A DNA stretch of 64,000 nt from Chitinophagales bacterium (GTDB taxonomy: Bacteria > Bacteroidota > Bacteroidia > Chitinophagales > Chitinophagaceae): assembly GCA_020636495.1 (NCBI GenBank), contig JACJXQ010000009.1, positions 124,001 to 188,000 of the forward strand. The letters run 5' to 3'. Both the position numbers and the translations under genes were made by a program. Below the pieces are notes generated by a model. That model made no database searches and was not told the origin of the DNA. It was given only the letters and a program-made list of their open reading frames with translations. Shown here in pieces: positions 18,076 to 27,431 of the stretch (position 1 is the stretch's first letter; every line of letters starts with the position of its first letter).

Positions 18076-18600
18076 ATGAGACAAATGAAACTATATATAG
18101 CTACCAGCCTTGATGGCAAAATTGCAAGAGATGACCATGGTTTGGACTGGCTGCCAGAGGAACATGAAGATGATTACGGTTACAATGCGCTTATGAACGC
18201 TACAGACGTATTACTGATGGGGTATACCACTTATGACGTCTGTATAGGGCTGGGTGACTGGCCCTACAAAGGCAAAACAACCTATGTATTTACAAGTGAT
18301 GCTGCAAAACCTGCCACAAACGATGTAATACTGACTACTGAAGACCCGGTAGCTTTTACAAAAAGGTTAAAAGAACAAGCCGGACAAGACATATGGCTGG
18401 TAGGTGGCGGAGAGATCAATCGCCTGTTACACGATGCCGGCCTGATAGATGAATATATCATTGCTATCATCCCTGTTGTGTTAGGCAAGGGCATAGAACT
18501 CTTCCCGAATATCAAAAGGGAACAGGCATTACAGCTATCAAAACACAAGGTGTATGATAGTGGCCTTGCGCTTATGTATTATCGCCCAAAAGCTACTTAA
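18076..18600 (+). CDS. Dihydrofolate reductase-like / RibD C-terminal domain protein
   Basis: A 174-residue NADPH-dependent reductase fold. Motifs are KLYIATSLDGKIARDD at the N-terminus, VLLMGYTTYD, and DIWLVGGGEINRLL (nucleotide-binding GGG), ending in a VVLGKGIELFP block. These free-standing RibD-C-like proteins are common and rarely have a known substrate; it is not a classical FolA. ATG 18085 (MKLYIATS) is an equally good start and would match most relatives better. Confidence 0.83.
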   Translation: MRQMKLYIATSLDGKIARDDHGLDWLPEEHEDDYGYNALMNATDVLLMGYTTYDVCIGLGDWPYKGKTTYVFTSDAAKPATNDVILTTEDPVAFTKRLKEQAGQDIWLVGGGEINRLLHDAGLIDEYIIAIIPVVLGKGIELFPNIKREQALQLSKHKVYDSGLALMYYRPKAT

Positions 18601-18702
18601 TAAATTTTCATTTAACATAACTTGGGTAATATTTATATGGTAATCAGCATATTATTATTGCAACACAATTTTCTGTACATTTAGCCCGTAAAGACACATT
18701 AT

Positions 18703-19158
18703 ATGAAATACGCAAAAGCCATATTACTGCTACCTGTTATTTGTGGATTGTTCCTAGCTTTCAGCAATGATGCAATGGCGCAAAAGAAGAAGAAAACCAA
18801 AGTTCACAAAACAGCACAGTTGGAGAATACTCACTGGGCATTATATGAAATGAACGGTAAGTCAGTAGAAACCCCTGCCGATTCACGCGAAGTATACATC
18901 AAACTGATAGACAAAAAGAGCAAACTGGAAGGTTATTCCGGTTGTAACCTGATAACGGGTACATACGACCTTGGGAAAGAGACTCTTACATTTGAACCGG
19001 AAATCACAGAACGTGCCTGTACAGATATGACAACTGAAAAATATGTACTTACCGCACTGAATGATGCTGACAGGTATGAAATAAACGGTCTGCACCTGTT
19101 GCTGTTCAAAGGCACGTACCTGCTGGGTATATTCAAGGCAAAATTTTACGACGAGTAA
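18703..19158 (+). CDS. Exported META-domain protein (HslJ-like)
   Basis: A 151-residue protein with a Sec signal (cleavage near AMAQ), a short lysine-rich stretch (KKKKTKVHK) and one META domain from about residue 40: NTHWALYEMNGK, LEGYSGCNLITGTY, FEPEITERACTDM and the closing YLLGIFKAKF. META/HslJ proteins are periplasmic or outer-membrane associated and linked to stress or motility; no catalytic activity is known. The two cysteines (GCN, ACT) are conserved in the family. It is followed by a strong bidirectional terminator. Confidence 0.87.
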   Translation: MKYAKAILLLPVICGLFLAFSNDAMAQKKKKTKVHKTAQLENTHWALYEMNGKSVETPADSREVYIKLIDKKSKLEGYSGCNLITGTYDLGKETLTFEPEITERACTDMTTEKYVLTALNDADRYEINGLHLLLFKGTYLLGIFKAKFYDE

Positions 19159-19176
19159 GTAATCACATTACACCTT

Positions 19177-19219
19177 ATAAATAAAGAGGCCTCGTTAATA
19201 ACGAGGCCTCTTTATTTAT
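19177..19219. terminator. Bidirectional terminator between META and ALDH genes
   Basis: Perfect 20-bp stem (19177-19196 with 19200-19219) around the loop AAT, GC-rich at the core (GAGGCCTCG) with A/T-rich ends, between convergent genes. Confidence 0.92.
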
Positions 19220-19235
19220 ATTAACTGCACATTTA

Positions 19236-20762
19236 TTAGATATGAAACTTGATACCTTGTGCCAATGGCAGGTCTTCGCTCCAGTTGATGGTATTGGTCT
19301 GGCGGCGCATATAAGCTTTCCAGCTGTCTGAGCCACTTTCCCTGCCACCACCTGTTTCTTTCTCACCACCAAAAGCACCGCCTATCTCAGCGCCGCTCGT
19401 GCCAATATTCACATTGGCTATACCGCAGTCGCTGCCTTTATGAGAAAGGAATGTCTCTGCCTGGCGCATATTCAACGTCATAATTGCTGAAGACAAGCCC
19501 TGCGGGACACCATTCTGCAATGCGATAGCCTCCTCCATTGTTTTGTACTTCATCAGGTACAGTATAGGTGCAAATGTTTCGTTCTGCACTATTGGCATAT
19601 CATTGGTAGCCTCGTACACACATGGCTGCACATAGCAACCACTGCCATAGCCACGACCTTTCAGCACACCACCTGGTATTACAGCCTTACCCCCTTGTTC
19701 TTTTATCGCCGCTATCGCATCCATGTAGGTCTGTACCGCATCCTTATCTATCAGCGGGCCAACATGGTTCTTTTCGCTAAGAGGTGTACCAATATTCAGT
19801 TGCTTGTAAGCATGCACCAGTTTCTTCTTGAAATTATCGTAGATACTTTCGTGGATGATGAGCCTGCGTGTGCTGGTGCACCTTTGGCCACAAGTGCCAA
19901 CTGCGCCAAAAACAGAGGCAACCAATGCAATATTCAAATCGGCATTTTCAGTAATTATTATAGCGTTATTGCCACCCAACTCCAGGAGAGAGCGGCCGAG
20001 CCTGCTACCAACAGCTGCCCCTACCGCTTTGCCCATACGTATTGACCCCGTTGCAGATACCAATGGTACGCGTGCATCATGGCTCAGCCATTCACCTACT
20101 TCTCTGCCACCAACAGCCAAACCACAAACACCCTCAGGCACTTTATTCGCCTTAAATACTTTGCTTACAATATTCATACATGCTACCGCTGACATAGGCG
20201 CTTTCTCCGAAGGCTTCCACACACAGGTGTCACCGCATACCCATGCTATAAAAGCGTTCCAACTCCACACAGCTACCGGGAAGTTGAACGCGCTGATGAT
20301 ACCTACCACGCCCAGCGGGTGCCATTGCTCATACATCCTGTGCATAGGCCTTTCGCTGTGTATGGTCAAACCATACAGTTGGCGGGAAAGACCTACTGCA
20401 AAATCGGCTATGTCTATCATCTCCTGTACTTCACCCAGCCCTTCCTGCAGACTCTTACCCATTTCATAGCTCACCAACTTGCCTAGAGCTTGTTTTTCTT
20501 TTCTTAGTGCTTCCCCTATCTGTCTTACTATTTCACCCCTCTTTGGTGCCGGCCACATCCGCCATTCTTCAAAGGCTGTTTGCGCCTGTGTGATCACCGC
20601 ATCATACGCCTTGCGGTTCACTGCTTTTACCGCAGCTATTTCCTTACCGTCTACCGGTGAAGAAGAAACTATTGTTTCACTGCCTCCTTTCCTGAATTTT
20701 GTGCCTGTAAAAGCACCTTCGTTCATCTTACTGATTCCTAATTGCTTAAGTTCTTTTTGCAT
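19236..20762 (-). CDS. Aldehyde dehydrogenase, ALDH7 (aminoadipate-semialdehyde dehydrogenase-like)
   Basis: A 508-residue NAD(P)-dependent dehydrogenase. ISAFNFPVAVWSWNAF and VWKPSEKAP form the cofactor site, LLELGGNN carries the general base Glu261, and GTCGQRCTSTRR the catalytic Cys295. The sequence is of the antiquitin (ALDH7A1) type, known to oxidise alpha-aminoadipate semialdehyde in lysine degradation. No lysine-catabolic partner is visible here. It lies 25 bp downstream of the RmlC-like gene on the same strand and may be co-transcribed with it. Confidence 0.92.
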   Translation of the reverse strand: MQKELKQLGISKMNEGAFTGTKFRKGGSETIVSSSPVDGKEIAAVKAVNRKAYDAVITQAQTAFEEWRMWPAPKRGEIVRQIGEALRKEKQALGKLVSYEMGKSLQEGLGEVQEMIDIADFAVGLSRQLYGLTIHSERPMHRMYEQWHPLGVVGIISAFNFPVAVWSWNAFIAWVCGDTCVWKPSEKAPMSAVACMNIVSKVFKANKVPEGVCGLAVGGREVGEWLSHDARVPLVSATGSIRMGKAVGAAVGSRLGRSLLELGGNNAIIITENADLNIALVASVFGAVGTCGQRCTSTRRLIIHESIYDNFKKKLVHAYKQLNIGTPLSEKNHVGPLIDKDAVQTYMDAIAAIKEQGGKAVIPGGVLKGRGYGSGCYVQPCVYEATNDMPIVQNETFAPILYLMKYKTMEEAIALQNGVPQGLSSAIMTLNMRQAETFLSHKGSDCGIANVNIGTSGAEIGGAFGGEKETGGGRESGSDSWKAYMRRQTNTINWSEDLPLAQGIKFHI

Positions 20763-20787
20763 GATCTTATATGTAATTCTGTTTTAC

Positions 20788-21327
20788 TTACTTAAATACC
20801 GTATTCCAGTCTGATAATGCTGGGAATGACATATCCCGTTCCGATATGACAGGGCTATCTACCTCCCAGTCGTACCCGAAACTATTATACAATATACCGG
20901 TATCATGTTCTTTACTGTATTCTGACGATACCAGGTAATAAGTTATCGCATCATCAGTAAGCGATTTGAATCCATGAGCAAAGCCTTTGGGTATATAATA
21001 GGCTTTATGATTCTCACCTGACAACTCCTGAGCATAGTATCGCCCATAGGTTGCTGAGCTTTTACGCAGGTCTACTATCACATCCAGTATAGCACCCTGC
21101 GGGCAAAAAACGATCTTGGCGTGTTGATGGGGAGGTGTCTGGAAATGCATACCACGTATCACATCCTTCTTAGACAAAGAGAAATAACTTTCCTTAAGAC
21201 TGAACTGTATTCCGTGCTGTGCTAATGTAGTTTCATGGAATGTTTTGACAAAGCTACCCCTGTCGTCAAAAAATGCCGGCAGGTCTATCACGAAAGCGCC
21301 GTTGAGTATGGGTTCAAAATGCTTCAT
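20788..21327 (-). CDS. dTDP-4-dehydrorhamnose 3,5-epimerase family (RmlC-like)
   Basis: A 179-residue cupin epimerase: ILNGAFVIDLPAFFDDRGSF, GMHFQTPPHQHAK (catalytic His region), GAILDVIVDLR, IPKGFAHGF and the C-terminal GILYNS. No rmlA, rmlB or rmlD is nearby. CDP-glucose genes rfbG/rfbF lie 1.5 kb away, so a role epimerising a CDP-4-keto-6-deoxyhexose is as plausible as dTDP-rhamnose synthesis. The start is set at ATG 21327 (MKHFEPIL); the longer frame to 21357 adds ten residues with no family similarity. Confidence 0.88.
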   Translation of the reverse strand: MKHFEPILNGAFVIDLPAFFDDRGSFVKTFHETTLAQHGIQFSLKESYFSLSKKDVIRGMHFQTPPHQHAKIVFCPQGAILDVIVDLRKSSATYGRYYAQELSGENHKAYYIPKGFAHGFKSLTDDAITYYLVSSEYSKEHDTGILYNSFGYDWEVDSPVISERDMSFPALSDWNTVFK

Positions 21328-21422
21328 AACCGGCGTAAAATACAGATAAATGACCAACCAAACCGCTTTAATAACATTAAATAAAGCGTTAATTTTACAG
21401 CCCTGATAAATAATAAGCGTAC

Positions 21423-22880
21423 ATGCAACAACATCTGCTAGAGGTAAGGAAGAACATTATAGGTATTAATCATACTTTCTCCACTGCATTCGGAGATAAG
21501 AAAATAATTTACGCAGACTGGACCGCCAGCGGTCGAATGTACAGGCCTATCGAGGACTACCTTATAGAGGAAGTATACCCATATGTAGCCAATACACATA
21601 CGGAAACTACTTTTACCGGCTCGTTTATGACGAACCTGTATCATGAAAGCCTGCAAAGCATAAAAAGGCACGTTGGTGCCGGCAACGACGAAGTGATCAT
21701 TGCGTGCAACTCAGGCATGACAGGGGTTGTCAACAAACTGCAACGTATATTAGGATACAAATTGCATGAGTCTTTCAGGGATAAGATAACCATACCCGAA
21801 GAAGAACGCCCTGTTATTTTCATTACACATATGGAACATCACAGCAACCATACCACGTGGCTGGAAACTATCTGCGATGTCGCTATCATTCCTCCTGCAA
21901 ATAATGGGGGTACTAATGTGGCCGCCCTGGAAAGTATGCTGGCAGACTATAAAAACAGGCAAACCAAGATAGCCTCTATAACAGCCTGTTCAAATGTTAC
22001 AGGTATCTATACTCCATATCATGAAATAGCAGAGGTAATGCACAAACATGGTGGATACTGCTTTGTCGATTTTGCCTGCTCAGCTCCTTATGTTGATATC
22101 AATATGAACCCAGAAAACCCCGACCAGCACCTGGATGCCGTAATGTTCTCACCACACAAGTTTCTGGGTGGGCCGGGCAGTTCAGGAGTACTGGTTTTCA
22201 AAAAAGAACTATATAAATGTATGGTACCTGACCACCCCGGTGGTGGAACAGTTAAGTGGACAAGCCCGTACGAAAGCCACTTGTACCTTGATGATATAGA
22301 AGCACGCGAAGACGGCGGAACACCGGCTTTTTTGCAGACTATACGTGCAGCTAAATCAATAGAATTGAAAGACTACATGAATGTGGCACATATACAGGAA
22401 CGTGAGGAAGTACTGCGAAAACGCCTGTGGGATAAAGTAGCTGTGCTGCCTAATGTAAAGATATTGGAAAGCAACGTCACCCACAGACAGGCTATACTGT
22501 CCTTGCAGTTCGACAACCTGTATTTCAACATGGTAGTACGCGCACTGAACGACATGTATGGGATACAATCAAGAGGTGGGTGCTCATGTGCTGGCACTTA
22601 CGGACACTACCTGAACGACCTGGATTTTGAAAGGTCGGTAGAACTAAGGCATGAGATAGAAAAAGGCAATGCATTGGTAAAGCCCGGCTGGGTAAGGATA
22701 TCCTTGCACCCCACTATGCTGGAAGAAGAGATAGATCACATTGCAGATGCTCTCAGATTCGTAGTGGAAAATGAGCAGGTCATTCGCGACCTGTACAAAG
22801 TGTACAAAAACGACTTCAAGCTCGATGAATCATTGCTGCCTACTGCTCAATACAAACATCTGACAGGCACTTCATTATAA
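21423..22880 (+). CDS. Class V aminotransferase-fold PLP enzyme (cysteine desulfurase-like)
   Basis: A 485-residue fold-type I PLP enzyme. The PLP lysine is probably Lys246 in VMFSPHKFLGGPGSSG; FVDFACSAPYVD carries the PLP-binding Asp, and THMEHHSNHTTW is the His loop. A cysteine-rich loop RGGCSCAGTYGHYL sits where desulfurases carry their active Cys. It is longer than SufS/IscS and belongs to an uncharacterised branch, so desulfurase activity is not assured. It is the only plus-strand gene in a minus-strand sugar-nucleotide region, and its 3' end overlaps rfbG by 6 bp. Confidence 0.83.
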   Translation: MQQHLLEVRKNIIGINHTFSTAFGDKKIIYADWTASGRMYRPIEDYLIEEVYPYVANTHTETTFTGSFMTNLYHESLQSIKRHVGAGNDEVIIACNSGMTGVVNKLQRILGYKLHESFRDKITIPEEERPVIFITHMEHHSNHTTWLETICDVAIIPPANNGGTNVAALESMLADYKNRQTKIASITACSNVTGIYTPYHEIAEVMHKHGGYCFVDFACSAPYVDINMNPENPDQHLDAVMFSPHKFLGGPGSSGVLVFKKELYKCMVPDHPGGGTVKWTSPYESHLYLDDIEAREDGGTPAFLQTIRAAKSIELKDYMNVAHIQEREEVLRKRLWDKVAVLPNVKILESNVTHRQAILSLQFDNLYFNMVVRALNDMYGIQSRGGCSCAGTYGHYLNDLDFERSVELRHEIEKGNALVKPGWVRISLHPTMLEEEIDHIADALRFVVENEQVIRDLYKVYKNDFKLDESLLPTAQYKHLTGTSL

Positions 22881-23966
22881 ACTGCCGAAATAACTTTCTA
22901 TCTGGCGCATACATTTTTCGTGCGCAGGTGTTTCTTTATCTGCATACCAGTCAGCTGTCCAGCGAATAGCTGTGGCTGCATCCATTTTTGGTTGCCAGCC
23001 GATTGTGTGCTTGGCCTTGCCGCTGTCCAGCAATAGCAATTTTGCCTCATGCAGCGCACCGTCTTGCTCGGCTGACTTGTAAGAGCCCTTTCCAAACCTG
23101 TCAAAGAATATTTTGGTCAGATCTTCCACGGTCAACATATCATTTTCATCGGGGCCAAAGTTGAACGCCGAATTGAATTCCAATGGCTGCTCATTCATTT
23201 TCGCTGCAAGAAAAAGGTAAGCGCCGATGGGTTCGAGTACATGCTGCCAGGGGCGTATCGATTTAGGATTGCGCAGCCCCACAGGCTCTCCATATTCTAT
23301 TGACCGGACAATATCCGGTATAATACGGTCATCAGAAAAGTCCCCACCGCCTATTACATTACCAGCACGTACAGATGCTACTGATTTTCTGTGCTTATTA
23401 TACTCTGCCGGATTAAAGAAAGATCTTTGGTAAGACTCTATCACTATCTCAGCCGCTGCTTTACTGGCAGAATACGGATCATAACCACCCAGCTTATCAT
23501 CCTCTTTGAAAGGTGTACCCCGCTCCGGATTCTGGTATACCTTGTCTGTTGTTATCATCAGGGCTACACATGCCTGCCCTACATCGCGCAGTGCATCCAG
23601 CATGTGCGCAGTGCCTTGCGTATTTACCATAAACGTGTCGGCAGGCTGCTCATAGCTACGCCTCACCAACGATTGTGCTGCCAGGTGAAAAACAAAATGC
23701 GGATCAAAACGCACCAGCTCACCATGCAACTTTTTCAGGTCGCGCAGGTCTTCTGTAATTGATGAGTAACAGAAGTTATCACCCTTCACCTGGTTATACA
23801 GGTCTTTATCTTTTTCAGGGGGTAAAGCATACCCTTTCACATCAGCACCCAGCCAATGCAGTATCTGCATCATCCAGGCACCTTTAAAGCCAGTGTGTCC
23901 TGTCAGGAACACACGTTTACCTTTGTATACTGACTGTAAATACTTTGCTGTTACCATTTTTTCCAC
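22875..23966 (-). CDS. rfbG: CDP-glucose 4,6-dehydratase
   Basis: Extended short-chain dehydrogenase converting CDP-glucose to CDP-4-keto-6-deoxyglucose, the entry to 3,6-dideoxyhexoses and other CDP-sugars of O-antigen or capsule. The 363-residue product has the NAD motif FLTGHTGFKGAW, the catalytic YDPYSASK (YxxxK) preceded by MITTDKVYQN, and the family-typical SVRAGNVIGGGDFSDDRIIPD and RPWQHVLEP. It overlaps the end of rfbF by 16 bp (or 7 bp if ATG 23957 is used), so the two are translationally coupled. Confidence 0.95.
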   Translation of the reverse strand: MEKMVTAKYLQSVYKGKRVFLTGHTGFKGAWMMQILHWLGADVKGYALPPEKDKDLYNQVKGDNFCYSSITEDLRDLKKLHGELVRFDPHFVFHLAAQSLVRRSYEQPADTFMVNTQGTAHMLDALRDVGQACVALMITTDKVYQNPERGTPFKEDDKLGGYDPYSASKAAAEIVIESYQRSFFNPAEYNKHRKSVASVRAGNVIGGGDFSDDRIIPDIVRSIEYGEPVGLRNPKSIRPWQHVLEPIGAYLFLAAKMNEQPLEFNSAFNFGPDENDMLTVEDLTKIFFDRFGKGSYKSAEQDGALHEAKLLLLDSGKAKHTIGWQPKMDAATAIRWTADWYADKETPAHEKCMRQIESYFGSL

Positions 23967-24724
23967 AATGGTTTTGTCTCCCAGAGGTTTTCCAGGTCTT
24001 CTTTATCGCGTATGGTATCCATACATTTCCAGAAGTTATTGTGTTTGTATGCTGCTATCTGCCTTTCTTCCGCCAGCTTATCCATCGGATAACGCTCCCA
24101 CATGATGTCATCCGCTTTTTCAGGCAGGTAGTCTTTAATACCAGGTTCTATTACAAAGAAACCGCCATTGATCCATGTACCACTATCTTCCGGCTTCTCT
24201 TCAAACTTCGTGATCGTGCCGTCGCCCTCCATTTTTATCACACCAAAACGGCTGGTAGCTTGTATTGCCGTCATGGTGCATATCTTACTACTCTTCTTAT
24301 GAAAATCCAGGAGTTGATCTATGTTCACATCGCTTACGCCGTCGCCATAAGTAAGCATAAAGGTTTCGTTATTAGTATAGGGCAATACCCTTTTCAACCT
24401 GCCGGCTGTCATGGTGTCCAGGCCTGTATCTATCAGTGATATCTTGAAAGGCTCCGCAAAATTATTATGCACTTCCAGTTGGTTATTCGACAGGTCGACA
24501 GTAACATCTGCGTTGTGCATAAAATAGTTGATGAAATACTCCTTGATCATCCAGCCTTTATAGCCCAGGCAGATGATAAACTCGGTATGTCCATAAGCAG
24601 CATATATCTTCATGATATGCCACAGTATGGGCTTGCCACCTATCTCGATCATCGGTTTAGGTCTCAGTATCGATTCTTCAGCAATGCGTGTCCCTCGTCC
24701 ACCTGCAAATATTACTACTTTCAT
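23951..24724 (-). CDS. rfbF: Glucose-1-phosphate cytidylyltransferase
   Basis: Makes CDP-glucose from CTP and glucose 1-phosphate, the substrate of the overlapping rfbG product. The 257-residue protein has the nucleotidyltransferase signature FAGGRGTRIAEES, the RPKPMIEIGGKPILWHIM block, LTYGDGVSDV and the WINGGFFVIEP motif. The length is normal. It has its own TAnnTTTG box 28 bp upstream, so it need not depend on the upstream dut-to-DUF4292 transcript. Confidence 0.96.
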   Translation of the reverse strand: MKVVIFAGGRGTRIAEESILRPKPMIEIGGKPILWHIMKIYAAYGHTEFIICLGYKGWMIKEYFINYFMHNADVTVDLSNNQLEVHNNFAEPFKISLIDTGLDTMTAGRLKRVLPYTNNETFMLTYGDGVSDVNIDQLLDFHKKSSKICTMTAIQATSRFGVIKMEGDGTITKFEEKPEDSGTWINGGFFVIEPGIKDYLPEKADDIMWERYPMDKLAEERQIAAYKHNNFWKCMDTIRDKEDLENLWETKPLWKKW

Positions 24725-24752
24725 CCTGTTTCCCAGTTTATTCTAAGTGCAA

Positions 24753-24760
24753 CAAATATA
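24753..24760 (-). promoter_or_regulatory. -7 promoter element of rfbF
   Basis: TATATTTG on the minus strand, an exact TAnnTTTG match in the 93-bp gap before rfbF, 28 bases from its ATG. It suggests rfbFG is a separate transcription unit. Confidence 0.5.
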
Positions 24761-24817
24761 ACAGGAAAGAAAGGAAAATTTGACCCTACTCTCAATTATA
24801 GACAATTTTTAACGCTG

Positions 24818-25708
24818 TTATTTGTTCAGGGTATAACTATCGGGAATAGAAAAGGGGAAAGTTAACTCCTCATCGAAACTGGCATTGTTAAAGGTCATAT
24901 CCAGGTAATGCAGGTCATTGTTACTATTGATATTGATTGCCCTGTTGATAGCAAACTTCCTGCTGTTGATGATAGAATAATTGCCATACTGTATCGCCCC
25001 GGAAAAACCGTTATTGCCCGCCAGTACCTGTTGGCTACGCATAGTACTGTCTGCCTTATTATAGTTTACCTGTTGTTTCACATCATTACCTTCCATATCA
25101 AGTATCCATACACCACCCATATCGGCCGCATCTGTAGGTATACCGCTACGATTCAGTACATTCCCTATCAATAAGTCCTGCAATAAGTGGAAATCTACTG
25201 CTGCCGGTAAAAATGACTGTGCCTCTTCTATCGGCATTTTAATTACCGATTTAGACAAATAATTGACTAATTGAAAACTATCAGGCGTGATCAGTATACG
25301 GGCAACATTTACAATACCCATGCCGGCAGTGATGTGTATCCATATTACGCTGTCCCTGGCCATCCTGATATTTGCGGCAAAGTCTTGCCGCTGGCCGCTG
25401 CCTTCGTAGTGCATTTTCGCCTTGCCTTTAAAAGTATTGAAAACAACCTGGTGTTGCCATAAAGGTATCAACCTGTCAATAAGCGCCAGTTTTTCGGTAT
25501 TCATTGCCGGGCTAACAGGAGGTTCTTCCAGTACAGGCGGCTCCTCAACAGTTATTAAAGGCCTTGTTTCGGCATCAATGGCTAAGGAGTCAATGGATAC
25601 TGAAGTTGAATCGGCAGTAGTATTATTCTGCCCAGGTTTCTTTATGAGTTTACAAGACGATGAAAGAACCAGCAATAAAAACGGCAATATGACTAAGGTC
25701 CTACTCAT
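24818..25708 (-). CDS. DUF4292 lipoprotein
   Basis: A 296-residue predicted lipoprotein (lipobox VLSSSCK, after start ATG 25708) followed by a Thr/Ser/Pro-rich linker and a beta-rich domain. It contains FNTFKGKAKMHYEGSGQ and ARDSVIWIHITAGMGIVNVARILIT, the hallmark of DUF4292, a LolA/LolB-like fold in Bacteroidota. A role in lipoprotein or envelope trafficking is inferred from the fold only. It overlaps the end of the TPR gene by 8 bp, so the genes are co-transcribed. Confidence 0.85.
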   Translation of the reverse strand: MSRTLVILPFLLLVLSSSCKLIKKPGQNNTTADSTSVSIDSLAIDAETRPLITVEEPPVLEEPPVSPAMNTEKLALIDRLIPLWQHQVVFNTFKGKAKMHYEGSGQRQDFAANIRMARDSVIWIHITAGMGIVNVARILITPDSFQLVNYLSKSVIKMPIEEAQSFLPAAVDFHLLQDLLIGNVLNRSGIPTDAADMGGVWILDMEGNDVKQQVNYNKADSTMRSQQVLAGNNGFSGAIQYGNYSIINSRKFAINRAININSNNDLHYLDMTFNNASFDEELTFPFSIPDSYTLNK

Positions 25709-27431
25709 ATAATCTCTTCTCACTTATCTTCTTGTCTATATGCGGACTGTCCGTACCCAGTTTTTTTGCTTTCTGCCAGCACTCGAGAGCCTTGTTGTGG
25801 TCATTCAGCTTATAGTAAATGTCTCCCAGGTGTTCCCACAAAGTAGCGCTGGCAGCTTCATCCTCTTTCTCGATCGCCTTTTCTACATACTCTTTAGCCT
25901 TTTTGTAATTGCCCTGCTTATACAATATCCACCCATAGGTGTCCAGGAAGGTGGGCAGATCGGGTACCAGCTCCAGCGATCGTTTAGACATCTTTTCAGC
26001 ATCTGCCAGCCGTACATTTCTTTCAGACAGGTAGTAGCTGTAGTTATTCAATGTAGTAGGATTATCAGGTGACAGCTTGAGTGACTTTTCAAAATTCTCG
26101 TCCGATTGTTCGTAGTCTTTACTATTGTTATAAATATCAGCCAGTGTTGCATACATACCAGCTAACTCCCCTTTATTCTCTTCCGGCATCATATCAATGG
26201 CCCGTTCCAGCGAATTCACCGCTTTGATATAATCCTTCTTCATATTGTAGGCTACACCATTCAGGTAATGAAGTTGCGCCTGGTTGGGGAATAGCCGCAA
26301 AGCCCGCTCGCTATACTTTACGATAGAGTCGGGTTTTTGTTCCTGTAGGTATACGGATAACAAGGTCTTCCATACTACGTAGCTGGCAGGCTCCAGCTCT
26401 GCTGATCTTTTGTATTGCTCTGCAGAGGCATCCCATTGCTCCATGATACCCAACATGTCGCCATATGCTGCTATGGCCCTTGCATCTTCAGGGTTTTGTT
26501 CGGCAACTGTCTTTGCCAGCTGTAGGCCAAATTCTCTATCTGTACTATCTTCTGCTGTAATAATATAGCCCCCCAATACGGTAAGTTGTTCCGAAGGCTC
26601 CAGCGCGTTATTGGTCACTACCTTTTCTACGTATTTTTTATACTTAGCCTTATCTCCTTTCTTTTTGTAATATTCAGACAGGCTTAACTGTATACTAGGA
26701 TCGTCCGGGAAAAGCTCCTCTGCCTTTTTATATATATCAGCAGCCTTGTCCGGTTGGTCGCTGTTATTATACATTTCTGCCAGTCGTACATAGTAGCTAC
26801 TTTCATTGGGTGCAATGCTGATCAGCAGATTATTTACCTCCACAGCCTTATCCAGGTCATTACTGTTCAGATACAATTGTAATTTCCCTTCCAGCAACTC
26901 TTCATCATCACCATACATTTTCAGCAGTTTGTCAAATGTAGCGATCGCTTTATCCTTATCACCTGCACGCTGGTACAGGTAGGCTATGGTTTGCAGATAT
27001 TCGCGATTATGCTCATCTTCTGCCAGTATCTCTTCATATGTTTCAGCTGCCTGTTTGAACTTGTTTTCGTCAAGCAACAAAATGGCGTATTGTTCCTTAT
27101 ACCATTTATTGCCTGGCTCTAGTTTAATGGCTTTCTTGAGATTTTTTTCCGCTTCGCCCATCTGCTTACGCGACATATTGATACGCGCCAGGTCGTAATA
27201 CAAGCCTGCACCTTCAGGATCAAACTTTATAGCGTTACGCAATTTTTGTTCAGCTTCAGCATTATCACCTTTATTACGGTCGCGTACAGCATCGTAATGC
27301 AGGGCGATAGCATTCAGCTTGCTACCCTCGCTTATCTTAGGTGGAATAGTATCGATCTCCTGTGCTGATGTGTAGTAACAAAAGCCCAGGAGACCACTTA
27401 ATAGAATAATGTTCCTTTTATTTAATATCAT
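25701..27431 (-). CDS. Tetratricopeptide-repeat protein, exported or periplasmic
   Basis: A 576-residue protein with an N-terminal hydrophobic segment (IILLSGLLGFCYYTSAQ), then about a dozen TPR units from residue 45 to the C-terminus. Clear examples are GAGLYYDLARINMSRKQMGE and the last units ending NDHNKALECWQKAKKLG. TPR arrays mediate protein-protein contacts, here probably in the envelope. It overlaps the nucleotidyltransferase stop by 4 bp (ATGA) and the DUF4292 start by 8 bp, so it belongs to the dut-NTase-TPR-DUF4292 operon, an arrangement I recall from other Bacteroidota. Confidence 0.9.
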   Translation of the reverse strand: MILNKRNIILLSGLLGFCYYTSAQEIDTIPPKISEGSKLNAIALHYDAVRDRNKGDNAEAEQKLRNAIKFDPEGAGLYYDLARINMSRKQMGEAEKNLKKAIKLEPGNKWYKEQYAILLLDENKFKQAAETYEEILAEDEHNREYLQTIAYLYQRAGDKDKAIATFDKLLKMYGDDEELLEGKLQLYLNSNDLDKAVEVNNLLISIAPNESSYYVRLAEMYNNSDQPDKAADIYKKAEELFPDDPSIQLSLSEYYKKKGDKAKYKKYVEKVVTNNALEPSEQLTVLGGYIITAEDSTDREFGLQLAKTVAEQNPEDARAIAAYGDMLGIMEQWDASAEQYKRSAELEPASYVVWKTLLSVYLQEQKPDSIVKYSERALRLFPNQAQLHYLNGVAYNMKKDYIKAVNSLERAIDMMPEENKGELAGMYATLADIYNNSKDYEQSDENFEKSLKLSPDNPTTLNNYSYYLSERNVRLADAEKMSKRSLELVPDLPTFLDTYGWILYKQGNYKKAKEYVEKAIEKEDEAASATLWEHLGDIYYKLNDHNKALECWQKAKKLGTDSPHIDKKISEKRLYE

